This document shows positions 28,104-36,789 of a stretch of 64,000 nucleotides of DNA, piece by piece. Position numbers and translations under genes: made by a program. This DNA comes from an uncultured Dokdonia sp. (lineage in GTDB: Bacteria > Bacteroidota > Bacteroidia > Flavobacteriales > Flavobacteriaceae). Position 1 is the first letter of the stretch. Every line of letters begins with the position of its first letter. The notes below the pieces were generated by a model. The model was not told the origin of the DNA. It saw only the letters and a program-made list of their open reading frames with translations, and searched no databases. The stretch covers positions 24,117 through 88,116 of the forward strand of contig NZ_CALEMI010000159.1 in assembly GCF_937910895.1 (NCBI RefSeq), written 5' to 3'.

Positions 28104-28553
28104 TTATATAAAGATACGTAAAATCAATGTTGTATTATCTTGTACCTGCGTAAAAGTGGCATTGGTCACCGTTACGTTTTCATAATTATAATCTTGACAG
28201 CAACCACCGTCAGATACGGCTTCAATGTCAAATGCAATCTGAACATCAAACACATTTTCTAACGAAATTTGAAATTGCTCTGTAAACCTAAAAGTACTTA
28301 ACTGACCTGAAGTAAATCCGTAATCTTGTTCAAATGTTAATGGAGTATTGTCATCTCCGATGGTTATCACAAAACCATCTGGTGCCCCATTATCAAAAGC
28401 GCCTTCTAAGATATTTTCACCAGTGTCAGCATCTATAAATTCAAATAAGAATTCTGGCCCTACGCATAATACAGTGCCACAATCAAGAGTATCATCTGAG
28501 TTACATTGAATAAGTGATAGGCTTACGAATAGTATAAAAATTAGTTTTTTCAT
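28104..28553 (-). CDS. Hypothetical lipoprotein, paralogue 2
   Basis: The start is set at the ATG giving MKKLIFILFVSLSLIQC, a clean lipoprotein signal; a start 30 bases upstream would add a charged non-signal extension. The 149-residue product repeats the pattern of paralogue 1: CGTVLC, FEFIDADTGENIL, GGCCQDYNYENVTV and a beta-strand end TTLILRIFI. The two genes are co-directional and probably arose by tandem duplication with strong divergence. Confidence 0.7.
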   Translation of the reverse strand: MKKLIFILFVSLSLIQCNSDDTLDCGTVLCVGPEFLFEFIDADTGENILEGAFDNGAPDGFVITIGDDNTPLTFEQDYGFTSGQLSTFRFTEQFQISLENVFDVQIAFDIEAVSDGGCCQDYNYENVTVTNATFTQVQDNTTLILRIFI

Positions 28554-28604
28554 GGGTTTCAAATTTGTTTTCTTGTGATACACTCTAAAGAGTCATAAAT
28601 CTAG

Positions 28605-28645
28605 AAAAGGTTGCGTCCCTTTTTCACAAAGTGATGCAACCTTTT
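28605..28645 (-). terminator. Terminator after the barrel gene
   Basis: On the minus strand AAAAGGTTGC pairs with GCAACCTTTT around a 21-base loop, just downstream of the 28679-30457 gene. Confidence 0.65.
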
Positions 28646-28678
28646 TAAAATCTATGTAAAACAAGTGTTTCTTTCTAT

Positions 28679-30457
28679 CTAAAAGTCAAACCTATACGTT
28701 GCCCCTATCATTCCTTGAAGTCCTTGTACTTCATAGTTTACCCATTTTTGATAGTCACTATTTAAGATATTATTGACTCTTCCAAAGGCTGAGAGTCTAT
28801 CATTAAAACGGTATCCTACGTGTGCATTTGCATCTAGATAGCTATCCAATGTCACAACTTGTGGTTGTGCTAAAATATCAGTTGGGTCATTTGCAAACAG
28901 AAGATCTTGGCGTTCTCCCACAAAAAATAAGTTGATCCCTGCAAACCATTGTTGTGTGATTTGATAGTCTGCAAATACCGAAGCTCTCAACTCTGGCAAG
29001 TTCCATGCTTCTTCTTGGTTATCGGTTGTGTAAGAATTAAACTGTCCGTTGATTTTCATTTTGAAGTTGCTGTTGACATCAAAATTCAGTTCTCCAAAAA
29101 CACCTAAGGTTTCTACATCGTCATATACAATACTAAAAGAGTTTCCGTTTAGAAATGCCACTGATGACGCTACCTGCGCTGGATTAAAGATGAACAATGC
29201 TTTATTACTTTCAGCGACGTAATTGGCTCTCAAATTATAACTGATGCTATTAGAAAGTTTACCTTTCATCCCTAGATATCCATCATATTGTTGGTCTGTA
29301 GGGGTAATGGCTAGAGAGGGTGCTACAAAAGGATTTTCTTGTACAAAATCGTAATAACTGTTTTGTTGTAGGTTTCCTTCTAATCCTGCATAGGCGATAA
29401 AGTAATCACTCACAACACGATATGATGCTGTTATTCTTGGATATACAAAAAAATCGGTGTTGCTATTTTCACTATCCATGCTTACAAATCCAGCAACCCC
29501 TAAATTAACGGTAAGATCATCTCTTAGAATCACCAAACTTGGATTCACACCTACGTTAAGAATACTATGTTTTGTCTCTTCAATATTAGGAGAAAAATCA
29601 TTGGCAAAACTGCCGTTTACATAATCGACAATAAATCCAGTGGTAATATTTTCTCCTGCAATAGGAAGTTCTATCGTTGGTTTTATAATAGCACGTAGCT
29701 CATTACTGCTTTCTGAGTCTGTAAGATACCGAACCGTTGCTTTTCCTTCTTTAAAGATGGCATCTTTAAAAGCTACACTTCCATTGATAGCTCCTGTGAG
29801 ATAGGAATGGGTTACATCAAAGTCATCTGTAAGGATAGGTCCAGCTACTCCTCCCATATCTGTAATGGTAGGTGAAATCCCATACCAATTAAATACTTGG
29901 TGTTGCACGTCTAAATCTGTACGCCAAGAAAAATCACGTTCTCTGGCGCCATAATTCAAGTTAAGTCTTGTATCATAAAAAAAGTCATCTACTCTCACAT
30001 TATCAATACCTCCTTGTGATGAATTATGATTTAAGAACACCCCAAAATCTTCGGTACGACTGATTTGGAAGTTGCTATAAAACTCTGCGAGGACTGAGGT
30101 AAAACTACCAAAGCCAATCGTTGCATAATTATCATACAATTTTAATTTAGGTGCTTTCTTTACCGCGGCTGCTTTTCCTTTGGCTGGCGTGAACGTACTA
30201 GCTACTGGTGCCGAAAAAATACTGTATGTTACTTTCTTTTTGGTGGTATTGACTGAGTCATTAAGCTTTGGAGTAGCCTTTACCTTAAACGCATCACTAA
30301 TGGTAGGCGTATAGGGTTTTACTACATTAACTACCTCTGTCCCCAAGTCTTGTTTGTCTTTCTTCTCTTCTTTTTCTTGAGCATTCACTTGAGATACGCC
30401 AAGCCCTAAAGCCAATAAAAAAATAGTTTTATATGTTTTGATGTGATGAACTATCAT
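28679..30457 (-). CDS. TonB-receptor-like outer-membrane barrel
   Basis: The 592-residue protein has a signal peptide and, after a charged linker, the segment EVVNVVKPYTPTISDAFKVKATPKLND found in a flavobacterial TonB-dependent-receptor-like family. From about residue 110 it is a string of beta strands ending in the aromatic YRFDF typical of outer-membrane barrels. There is no recognisable plug domain and no carboxypeptidase-like start, so transport by TonB is doubtful. It follows the giant TPR gene by 33 bases and is likely co-transcribed, suggesting a joint surface complex. Confidence 0.8.
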   Translation of the reverse strand: MIVHHIKTYKTIFLLALGLGVSQVNAQEKEEKKDKQDLGTEVVNVVKPYTPTISDAFKVKATPKLNDSVNTTKKKVTYSIFSAPVASTFTPAKGKAAAVKKAPKLKLYDNYATIGFGSFTSVLAEFYSNFQISRTEDFGVFLNHNSSQGGIDNVRVDDFFYDTRLNLNYGARERDFSWRTDLDVQHQVFNWYGISPTITDMGGVAGPILTDDFDVTHSYLTGAINGSVAFKDAIFKEGKATVRYLTDSESSNELRAIIKPTIELPIAGENITTGFIVDYVNGSFANDFSPNIEETKHSILNVGVNPSLVILRDDLTVNLGVAGFVSMDSENSNTDFFVYPRITASYRVVSDYFIAYAGLEGNLQQNSYYDFVQENPFVAPSLAITPTDQQYDGYLGMKGKLSNSISYNLRANYVAESNKALFIFNPAQVASSVAFLNGNSFSIVYDDVETLGVFGELNFDVNSNFKMKINGQFNSYTTDNQEEAWNLPELRASVFADYQITQQWFAGINLFFVGERQDLLFANDPTDILAQPQVVTLDSYLDANAHVGYRFNDRLSAFGRVNNILNSDYQKWVNYEVQGLQGMIGATYRFDF

Positions 30458-30490
30458 ATATAAATAAATTACGTCTGTGATTGATGAAAA

Positions 30491-33400
30491 TTAGTTACCG
30501 CCTTCTTCTATAGAAGCGTTGGTCTTGGCTTCGTTTGTCTTAATAATAGCGAGTTGTTGCTGTGCTTCTTTTACAATAGCTGGAAAGTCTGAAAAGTTGG
30601 TAATCACACTTTCCAAAATATAGGTAGCTTGATAGGCGTCTTCCAAAGCATAAAAGTTTTTTGCCATAAGCACAAGCCCTTTGGCACCAAATTCCTTATA
30701 TCCGCTATAATCTCTTGCTAGTACTTGTACAGTCGTATTGGATCCTTTAAAATCATTGGCTTTATGTTTAAAGTAGGCATCGTAGTACAATGCTTCTGCA
30801 GCGAGTGCACCTGTAGCGATGGTTTGCACCTTCGCATAGGCTGTTTTTGCACGATCTTCATCGCCTGTTTTAATCGAAGCTCTTGCAATAATCACTTGGG
30901 CATCACTTTTTACAGCATTATCGATTTTTGTATTGGTCAATACTTTTTCTGCATACGTAACGGCATCTGTATAATTTTCTAGCTCATAGTGAGACTTCAT
31001 CAGATTCGATTGTGCAAAGATGACATTCTGTGGAAAATCGGCTTCTGTTTCTAAGCGTTTTAAAACAGGAATTGCTTTTGCATAGGCTTTCTGGGTTAAG
31101 AATACTTGTCCTAACCGCGCGAGGGCTTGCTCTGTAAATTCAGATCGTTCTTTGGCGATCACAAACTGATAATGCGGAATGGTTGTGGGATAGTCCGCTT
31201 TCGCGAAAGCGAGTTGACCCAAATAAAAATGGGCTTTCAAAGCATGTTGTCCGTTGGGATAACTTTCTAGGTATTCATCCAGCAAACGTGTGGCTTGCGT
31301 CGCATTATTCTCCAAATATTGTTTTTCTGCCGAAGCATACGCGGCATCATCCAACTCTGCGTCTTCTACATCTATAAAATCGAGTGTACTCACCCATTGT
31401 CCGTACTCATTGACACGTCCTAAGTCTATATAAATAAGTTTTGCAGTGGTGACCGCTTGTAGGGCTTCTGGCGTACCTGGATAATCGGCAGCTACTTTTT
31501 TAAGAATCGTAATGGCTTGATCTGACTGATTGTTATTGTCATAAATCAATGCTTTTTTAAGTAATGCACGAGATACATACGAACTTCCAGAGACTTCACG
31601 CACCAGCTGATCATAGGCTGCAATCGCCTGATCGTTATTTCCTTGAGAGACATATACGTTTCCTAATTCATACAAGGCATCGTCTCTATAACTTGATTTT
31701 GGAAAGCTTTGCGCGAAATTTTTCAACCCATTAATCTTATCTGCATTTCGGTTGACAAATCCGTAACTCATTGATTTTTGAAAAGTGGCATAATCACTAT
31801 CGGTTACATTGATTTCGATAGCTTTGTTATAGGCTTCAAGGGCTGGCCAATATTTACTAGAAATAAAACGGCTATCGCCTAAGCGTAAGTACGCATCATT
31901 GAGACGGACTTGGTCGTTTGTATTTTTTTTTGTGAATTTTTCAAAATATGTCGCTGCATTTTCATAATCTTTATCAGAAAAATAAGCGTATGCTAGATTA
32001 TAATTGAGGTCTTGATATTCTGGTGTTGCAGTAGCGTTGCTGTTTTGCAAATACTGTTTATAGCCTATCACTGCTTCTTTATGATTGCCCAATACATAAT
32101 CAGACTCTGCATTCCAATAGGTGGCTCTTGCGACAAATTGCTCATCTCTAGGTTCTTCTAAAGATTTTTTAAACATGGCTTGGGCGTCTATATAATTTCC
32201 AGCATTATAAAGCTCTACACCTCTGTAAAAAGCTACTTTTTGGTAGGCTACTTTACTTTCAAAAGAGTTATTTTTTTCTAATAACACCAAGGCTTCTTTG
32301 TAGTTTTTTGACGTAATATAAGAATCAATAAGAAGGGCTTCAAACTCTTCTTTTGCGGGCGTATTAGGATATTCCTTGATATAGTTGGCAAGGACTTGAG
32401 GAACGGTTTGGTAGGCATTTCCAATCTCATAACTCAATTTTGCATAGTTCAAACCACTGTCTTCTTTGATTTTTGCATCAAAATCCATTTCTGACGCATT
32501 TTTAAACGCATTTAAGGCTTGCTGCTTTTTATCTGTTTTTAAATAGGATTCTGCTAGATGGTAGTAAGCGTTTTGAGCGACACTGTTTTTACCATCTATA
32601 ATTTTATTAAATTCATTGATCGCGTTTTCATAATCGCCTTGTTTGTAATAGGCATATCCTAACTGGTAGTAATCGGTGTTATTCCACTTTCCTCTTTTTC
32701 CTTTGTATTCTTTTAAATACGGTAAAGCTTCTGCATACTTTTCTTGATTGAAGTAACTTTCCCCTATAATCTTATTGAGTTCTGATTTTTCTTTTGGATT
32801 TGCTGTAGGGAGTTGTGAGGTCCCTTCGGCAATGGCTTGGTCAAATTTTCCTAATTTAAAATTAAGATCGGCTTTAAAGTAAGCGAGTTCTTCTTTGTAA
32901 TCTTCTTTATCTTCTACGGCGTCAAAAAGTTCATCTGCCTCTTGGTAATCATCGCCTTCATACGCCATGAATCCTAAGTAATATTTGGCTTGTGATCCAT
33001 ACTTTTGAGAGTCACGTACACGGTTTAAAAACTTTTTTGCCTGATCATATTGTTTACTTTTATAATAGGAATATCCATTATTAAAATCGAATGTTTCTCT
33101 AGCGCTTCCTGTCAAACTTCCTTCATCAACCAGATCATACCACTTACGAGCATAGGCATATTTTCCATTATCAAAATAAAAAGAAGCGACATCTAGATAT
33201 GCTGAGTTACGCTTAGTACTTGTCGGATATTCATTGACAAAACTTTGCATGAGATTATCGGCTCCTTGTTGATTTAAACGAACAGCTGCATTTGCAATAT
33301 AATAAGCACAATCCCCTTGAATGGTGGTATCATTTGTTTCGTCTTTGACTTCTCCAAATAAGGTTTGTGCTGCGAGATACTGCTGACTATTATAAAGCGA

Positions 33401-33511
33401 TAATGCCTTGTTGTATTTTACAAGATCGTCTGTGTAAATAGCCGTTTGCTGTGCAGAGAGTATACTTGTATAAAGTAAAAATGCGGTAAGCACCGTGATT
33501 AATTTCTGCAT
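30491..33511 (-). CDS. Large secreted TPR protein
   Basis: The 1006-residue protein has a signal peptide (LLYTSILSAQQ) and over twenty TPR-like helix pairs from end to end, for example YNKALSLYNSQQYLAAQTLF and YYQLGYAYYKQGDYENAINEF. Such proteins act as periplasmic or outer-membrane scaffolds. One full palindrome copy (31196-31211) is read in frame as AFAKA within a repeat (GQLAFAKADYPTT), where it fits a helix well. Paired with the downstream barrel gene. Confidence 0.88.
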   Translation of the reverse strand: MQKLITVLTAFLLYTSILSAQQTAIYTDDLVKYNKALSLYNSQQYLAAQTLFGEVKDETNDTTIQGDCAYYIANAAVRLNQQGADNLMQSFVNEYPTSTKRNSAYLDVASFYFDNGKYAYARKWYDLVDEGSLTGSARETFDFNNGYSYYKSKQYDQAKKFLNRVRDSQKYGSQAKYYLGFMAYEGDDYQEADELFDAVEDKEDYKEELAYFKADLNFKLGKFDQAIAEGTSQLPTANPKEKSELNKIIGESYFNQEKYAEALPYLKEYKGKRGKWNNTDYYQLGYAYYKQGDYENAINEFNKIIDGKNSVAQNAYYHLAESYLKTDKKQQALNAFKNASEMDFDAKIKEDSGLNYAKLSYEIGNAYQTVPQVLANYIKEYPNTPAKEEFEALLIDSYITSKNYKEALVLLEKNNSFESKVAYQKVAFYRGVELYNAGNYIDAQAMFKKSLEEPRDEQFVARATYWNAESDYVLGNHKEAVIGYKQYLQNSNATATPEYQDLNYNLAYAYFSDKDYENAATYFEKFTKKNTNDQVRLNDAYLRLGDSRFISSKYWPALEAYNKAIEINVTDSDYATFQKSMSYGFVNRNADKINGLKNFAQSFPKSSYRDDALYELGNVYVSQGNNDQAIAAYDQLVREVSGSSYVSRALLKKALIYDNNNQSDQAITILKKVAADYPGTPEALQAVTTAKLIYIDLGRVNEYGQWVSTLDFIDVEDAELDDAAYASAEKQYLENNATQATRLLDEYLESYPNGQHALKAHFYLGQLAFAKADYPTTIPHYQFVIAKERSEFTEQALARLGQVFLTQKAYAKAIPVLKRLETEADFPQNVIFAQSNLMKSHYELENYTDAVTYAEKVLTNTKIDNAVKSDAQVIIARASIKTGDEDRAKTAYAKVQTIATGALAAEALYYDAYFKHKANDFKGSNTTVQVLARDYSGYKEFGAKGLVLMAKNFYALEDAYQATYILESVITNFSDFPAIVKEAQQQLAIIKTNEAKTNASIEEGGN
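31196..31211. repeat. Dispersed palindrome copy 8 (in TPR gene)
   Basis: Perfect CGCTTTCGCGAAAGCG, read as AFAKA in a TPR helix. Confidence 0.95.
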
Positions 33512-33560
33512 ATAGATTGTTTTTGATATGATGTATTAAGATTGGGTTTGTTATGGTATT

Positions 33561-33568
33561 CAAAGATA
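33561..33568 (-). promoter_or_regulatory. Candidate -7 element, TPR-barrel operon
   Basis: TATCTTTG on the minus strand, 50 bases upstream of the TPR gene start; the -33 element is not clear. Confidence 0.4.
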
Positions 33569-33697
33569 CTTTTCTTCTTTATGCATAACGGGAGAAATGG
33601 CGTATAATTATATAGAGTTTTAAAAAGGAAATTAACAATTGGAAATACAACTATGAATATGCTTCATTATACTACTCATTAACACAGATTAAAATTA

Positions 33698-33705
33698 TAT
33701 ATTTG
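33698..33705 (+). promoter_or_regulatory. Candidate -7 element of 33734 gene
   Basis: TATATTTG, matching TAnnTTTG, 28 bases upstream of the ATG. Confidence 0.45.
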
Positions 33706-33733
33706 AGCCACTTAAAAAATAAAAAAGATTTAC

Positions 33734-34951
33734 ATGAAATACATTTTATCGTTTTTTGCCTGTTTATTCATTAGTAGTTTACATGCTCAAATAGTTTTTG
33801 AAGAAGGATATTACATCAATAATGCAGGTGAAAATATCGAGGGTTTTATTAAAAATTCTGATTGGAAAAATAATCCTACTGATTTTGAATTTAAGGCCTC
33901 TATGGCTAGCGATGATTCAAAAAACCTCTCTATAAAAGAAGTCAAAGAATTTGGTATTACAAATGTATTTAAATATGAACGCCATCAAGTAAAAATAGAT
34001 AGATCTTCAAATGATTTAAAAAATTTAGGATATAGTAGAGAACCTGAGTTTAAAGAAGAAACTGTATTTCTAAAAGTACTCGTAGAGAATGATGTCATTT
34101 TATATAGATATACCGATTCTGATTTAACTACGTTCTTTTATAAGTCAGGAGAAAATTTATATACACTTGTGTATAAACGCTATATAAATATTCAGAAAAA
34201 ACTAGATGAAAATAGTTTTTACAAACAACAACTGGCTTCTGATGTAAATTGCACAGATAAAAAAATGCCTAATGTAGAGAACTTACGATACACTCAGTCT
34301 TCGCTTGTAAAATATTTTACTGCGTATGGTGTATGCACAGGTAGTGCTACAAATAAGACCTTTGTTAAAAAAGTAGAGAATTCTTTTAATATCAAGTTGG
34401 TTGCAGGAGTACAGTTTACTAATTTCTCTGTAGATTCTAATATGAGAAGAAGTGTTGATTTTGGAAGTAACGTTGGATTTGTTCCAGGCATTGAGTTTGA
34501 ATATTTATTACCATTTAATGCTCAAAAATGGGCGTTATTTCTTGATTTTAGATACCAAAGTTACGAGGCAGATAGAACTACCGAAGTATTTGTGCCAAGC
34601 TCTAATGTATTCGTTACTCGATCTAATGAAGCATCATATAAGGGTATCGATGCAGGTTTTGGAGTTAGACATTATTTTTTACTTTCTGAAAATTCTAAAT
34701 TTTATCTAGGACTCAACTATTCTATAGACTTCAGTAATGATACAGAAGTTATTTATGAAGATGCCGAAGATTTTATTGCTTCTAAAGCTACAGGAGTTTT
34801 AGGTATTGGAGCTGGATACGCTTATGATCGATTAAGTGCAGAGTTTAGGTATTATACCAATAGAAATAGTTTAGGAAATGAATTTCTTTTTCAAAATTCA
34901 GAATATAGCAACATTACGTTTAGCTTATCCTATAGACTTGCTAGATTTTAG
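33734..34951 (+). CDS. Predicted outer-membrane protein
   Basis: The 405-residue protein has a signal peptide ending SSLHAQ, an N-terminal domain of about 180 residues starting GYYINNAGENIEGFIKNSDW, and a C-terminal half made of alternating beta strands ending ITFSLSYRLARF, as in eight-to-ten-stranded outer-membrane barrels. The N-terminal pattern recurs in secreted Bacteroidota proteins of unknown role. No enzyme motif is seen. It stands alone with a TATATTTG element upstream. Confidence 0.75.
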   Translation: MKYILSFFACLFISSLHAQIVFEEGYYINNAGENIEGFIKNSDWKNNPTDFEFKASMASDDSKNLSIKEVKEFGITNVFKYERHQVKIDRSSNDLKNLGYSREPEFKEETVFLKVLVENDVILYRYTDSDLTTFFYKSGENLYTLVYKRYINIQKKLDENSFYKQQLASDVNCTDKKMPNVENLRYTQSSLVKYFTAYGVCTGSATNKTFVKKVENSFNIKLVAGVQFTNFSVDSNMRRSVDFGSNVGFVPGIEFEYLLPFNAQKWALFLDFRYQSYEADRTTEVFVPSSNVFVTRSNEASYKGIDAGFGVRHYFLLSENSKFYLGLNYSIDFSNDTEVIYEDAEDFIASKATGVLGIGAGYAYDRLSAEFRYYTNRNSLGNEFLFQNSEYSNITFSLSYRLARF

Positions 34952-35302
34952 AAACAGTCTATTTAACGATGTAGCAATTATAAGAAGGAAAATAACAATT
35001 TCATATTTTAGAACAAACTACTATTCTATGGGCGTTGTAATGAGTACGCTTTCGCGAAAGCGTATAAAACTAACATTCCCTATAAAAACTTGATTCAAGT
35101 GCGGTGATCATTAGAAAACCTGTATTTTTATTTCGATTCTTATAAAAAGAACTAAACGAACCAAGAAAAAAGAATTGTGTCTTATCTTTTATTTTATTAT
35201 AAATAAAAGTGAGATAGAAACACATGATTCGTGTTATTTTAGAGTTTACTTTGGTATAATTCATAAGATTTAATCTATTTTTATCGTTAGTTTTAATTCT
35301 AT
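34952..35302. other. Spacer before ftsE
   Basis: A 351-base AT-rich spacer. It holds one palindrome copy (35047-35062). A minus-strand frame at 35070-35309 has atypical composition and overlaps the ftsE start, so I do not call it. Nothing else is recognisable. Confidence 0.5.
35047..35062. repeat. Dispersed palindrome copy 9 (intergenic)
   Basis: Perfect CGCTTTCGCGAAAGCG flanked by GTA and TAT. Confidence 0.95.
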
Positions 35303-35986
35303 ATGTCAAATCCAGTATTACATCTTAGCAACGCAGCCATCTATCAACGAGAGAACATGATTCTCTCTGATGTACAGATTACTATTAACAAAGGCGATTT
35401 TGTCTACCTCATCGGAAAAACTGGATCTGGGAAGAGTAGTTTTATGAAAACGCTCTATGGTGATCTTCCGCTTACAGAAGGAGAAGGAGAGATTGTTGGA
35501 TTTACATTAAATGGGTTAAAAGAGAAGCAAATTCCATTTTTACGTAGAAAATTAGGGGTGGTTTTTCAAGATTTTAAATTATTGAATGATCGCACCGTCA
35601 AAGACAATTTGCTATTTGTACTTAAAGCTACAGGGTGGAAAGACAAAACTGCTATTGATGCAAAAATAGAAGATGTGCTCTCCAAAGTAGGAATGAAAAG
35701 TAAAGGCTTCAAATTTCCATATCAGCTTTCTGGAGGAGAACAACAACGTGTAGCAATTGCAAGGGCATTACTTAATGATCCAGAACTTATTCTTGCAGAT
35801 GAGCCTACAGGAAACCTAGATCCTCAAACCAGCGTAGAGATTATGGAAGTGCTACAAGACATCAATAAAAATGGGAATACCATCTTAATGGCAACGCACG
35901 ATTATGCGTTATTACTAAAGTATCCTTCCAAGACCTTAAAGTGTGATAATAATAAAATTTTTGAAGTGGTACAACGGACGGTGTAA
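35303..35986 (+). CDS. ftsE: Cell-division ATPase FtsE
   Basis: The 227-residue ABC ATPase has Walker [10 protein letters not shown] (38-46), the Q-loop FQDFKLL, signature [15 protein letters not shown], Walker [13 protein letters not shown] and the switch His in ATHDYALL. FtsE pairs with the membrane protein FtsX to activate septal peptidoglycan hydrolases. No ftsX is next to it here, which is the usual arrangement in Flavobacteriia. The closest relatives of the family also include lipoprotein exporters, but the sequence fits FtsE. Confidence 0.9.
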   Translation: MSNPVLHLSNAAIYQRENMILSDVQITINKGDFVYLIGKTGSGKSSFMKTLYGDLPLTEGEGEIVGFTLNGLKEKQIPFLRRKLGVVFQDFKLLNDRTVKDNLLFVLKATGWKDKTAIDAKIEDVLSKVGMKSKGFKFPYQLSGGEQQRVAIARALLNDPELILADEPTGNLDPQTSVEIMEVLQDINKNGNTILMATHDYALLLKYPSKTLKCDNNKIFEVVQRTV

Positions 35987-35995
35987 ATTCTTTTT

Positions 35996-36727
35996 ATGTA
36001 TCAACTCACAAAGAAAGTAGCGAAGTCAATCATCCCAAAATCATTTTTACTTAGAAATGAACTGATACTTCGCAAATTATTTTCTTTTAAATATCGGGGG
36101 AGTATATACACCTGCAATGTATGTGATGCAAGCCTTAAAAAATTTATTCCCATTGGAAAAGAAGACCTACTATGTCCTATTTGTGGCAGCCGAAGTAGAT
36201 CGCGTAGAGTGTATCATCTCCTAAAAGAAAATCATTTACTCTCTGGAAAAACACTGCATTTCTCACCTCCAAGGGCATTATACAGAATACTAAAAAAAAC
36301 ACCTGATATTATCTATATAGCTACTGACTATGAAAATGAGTTTATAGCAGATTACTCGTATGATATTACAGCGATTGCAGCACCTGACAACTCATTTGAT
36401 ACCATTATTTGTTATCACGTACTAGAACATATTCTTGACGACACAAAAGCAATGGCTGAGTTGTATCGTGTTCTAAAACCAAAAGGAACTTGCCTTGTAC
36501 AAACTCCGTTTAAGCAAGGAGCTATTTATGAAGATAATAGTATTACATCAGAAGAAGGAAGACTCGAAGCCTTTGGTCAGAAAGATCATGTACGTATCTA
36601 CTCCTTAGAAGGATTAAATACACGATTAAAAGATGCTTACTTTAAAACAGAAATTATAGATTTTACAACAGAAAAAGATCATATCCACGGATGGCAATCT
36701 GAATGTGTGATCAAGGCAATGAAGTAA
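35996..36727 (+). CDS. Zinc-ribbon SAM methyltransferase
   Basis: The 243-residue protein opens with a four-Cys zinc ribbon (CNVCDASLKKF ... CPICGSRSRSR, about 36-65) and continues with a class I methyltransferase lacking the long glycine loop; the core is YDITAIAAPDNSFDTIICYHVLEHILDDTKAMAELYRVLKPKGTCLVQTPF. It is nine bases after ftsE but its neighbours downstream are polysaccharide genes, and methyltransferases of this type are common in such loci. Substrate unknown. Confidence 0.82.
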   Translation: MYQLTKKVAKSIIPKSFLLRNELILRKLFSFKYRGSIYTCNVCDASLKKFIPIGKEDLLCPICGSRSRSRRVYHLLKENHLLSGKTLHFSPPRALYRILKKTPDIIYIATDYENEFIADYSYDITAIAAPDNSFDTIICYHVLEHILDDTKAMAELYRVLKPKGTCLVQTPFKQGAIYEDNSITSEEGRLEAFGQKDHVRIYSLEGLNTRLKDAYFKTEIIDFTTEKDHIHGWQSECVIKAMK

Positions 36728-36789
36728 GGAAACTTTATTATTAGTGTAATACAGTATCTTATAGACCACACATAAAACAAAAATAATCC

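Noticed and set aside
35070..35309. 79-residue minus-strand frame before ftsE
   Set aside because: Composition is that of AT-rich spacer, no family pattern is seen, and it overlaps the ftsE start.
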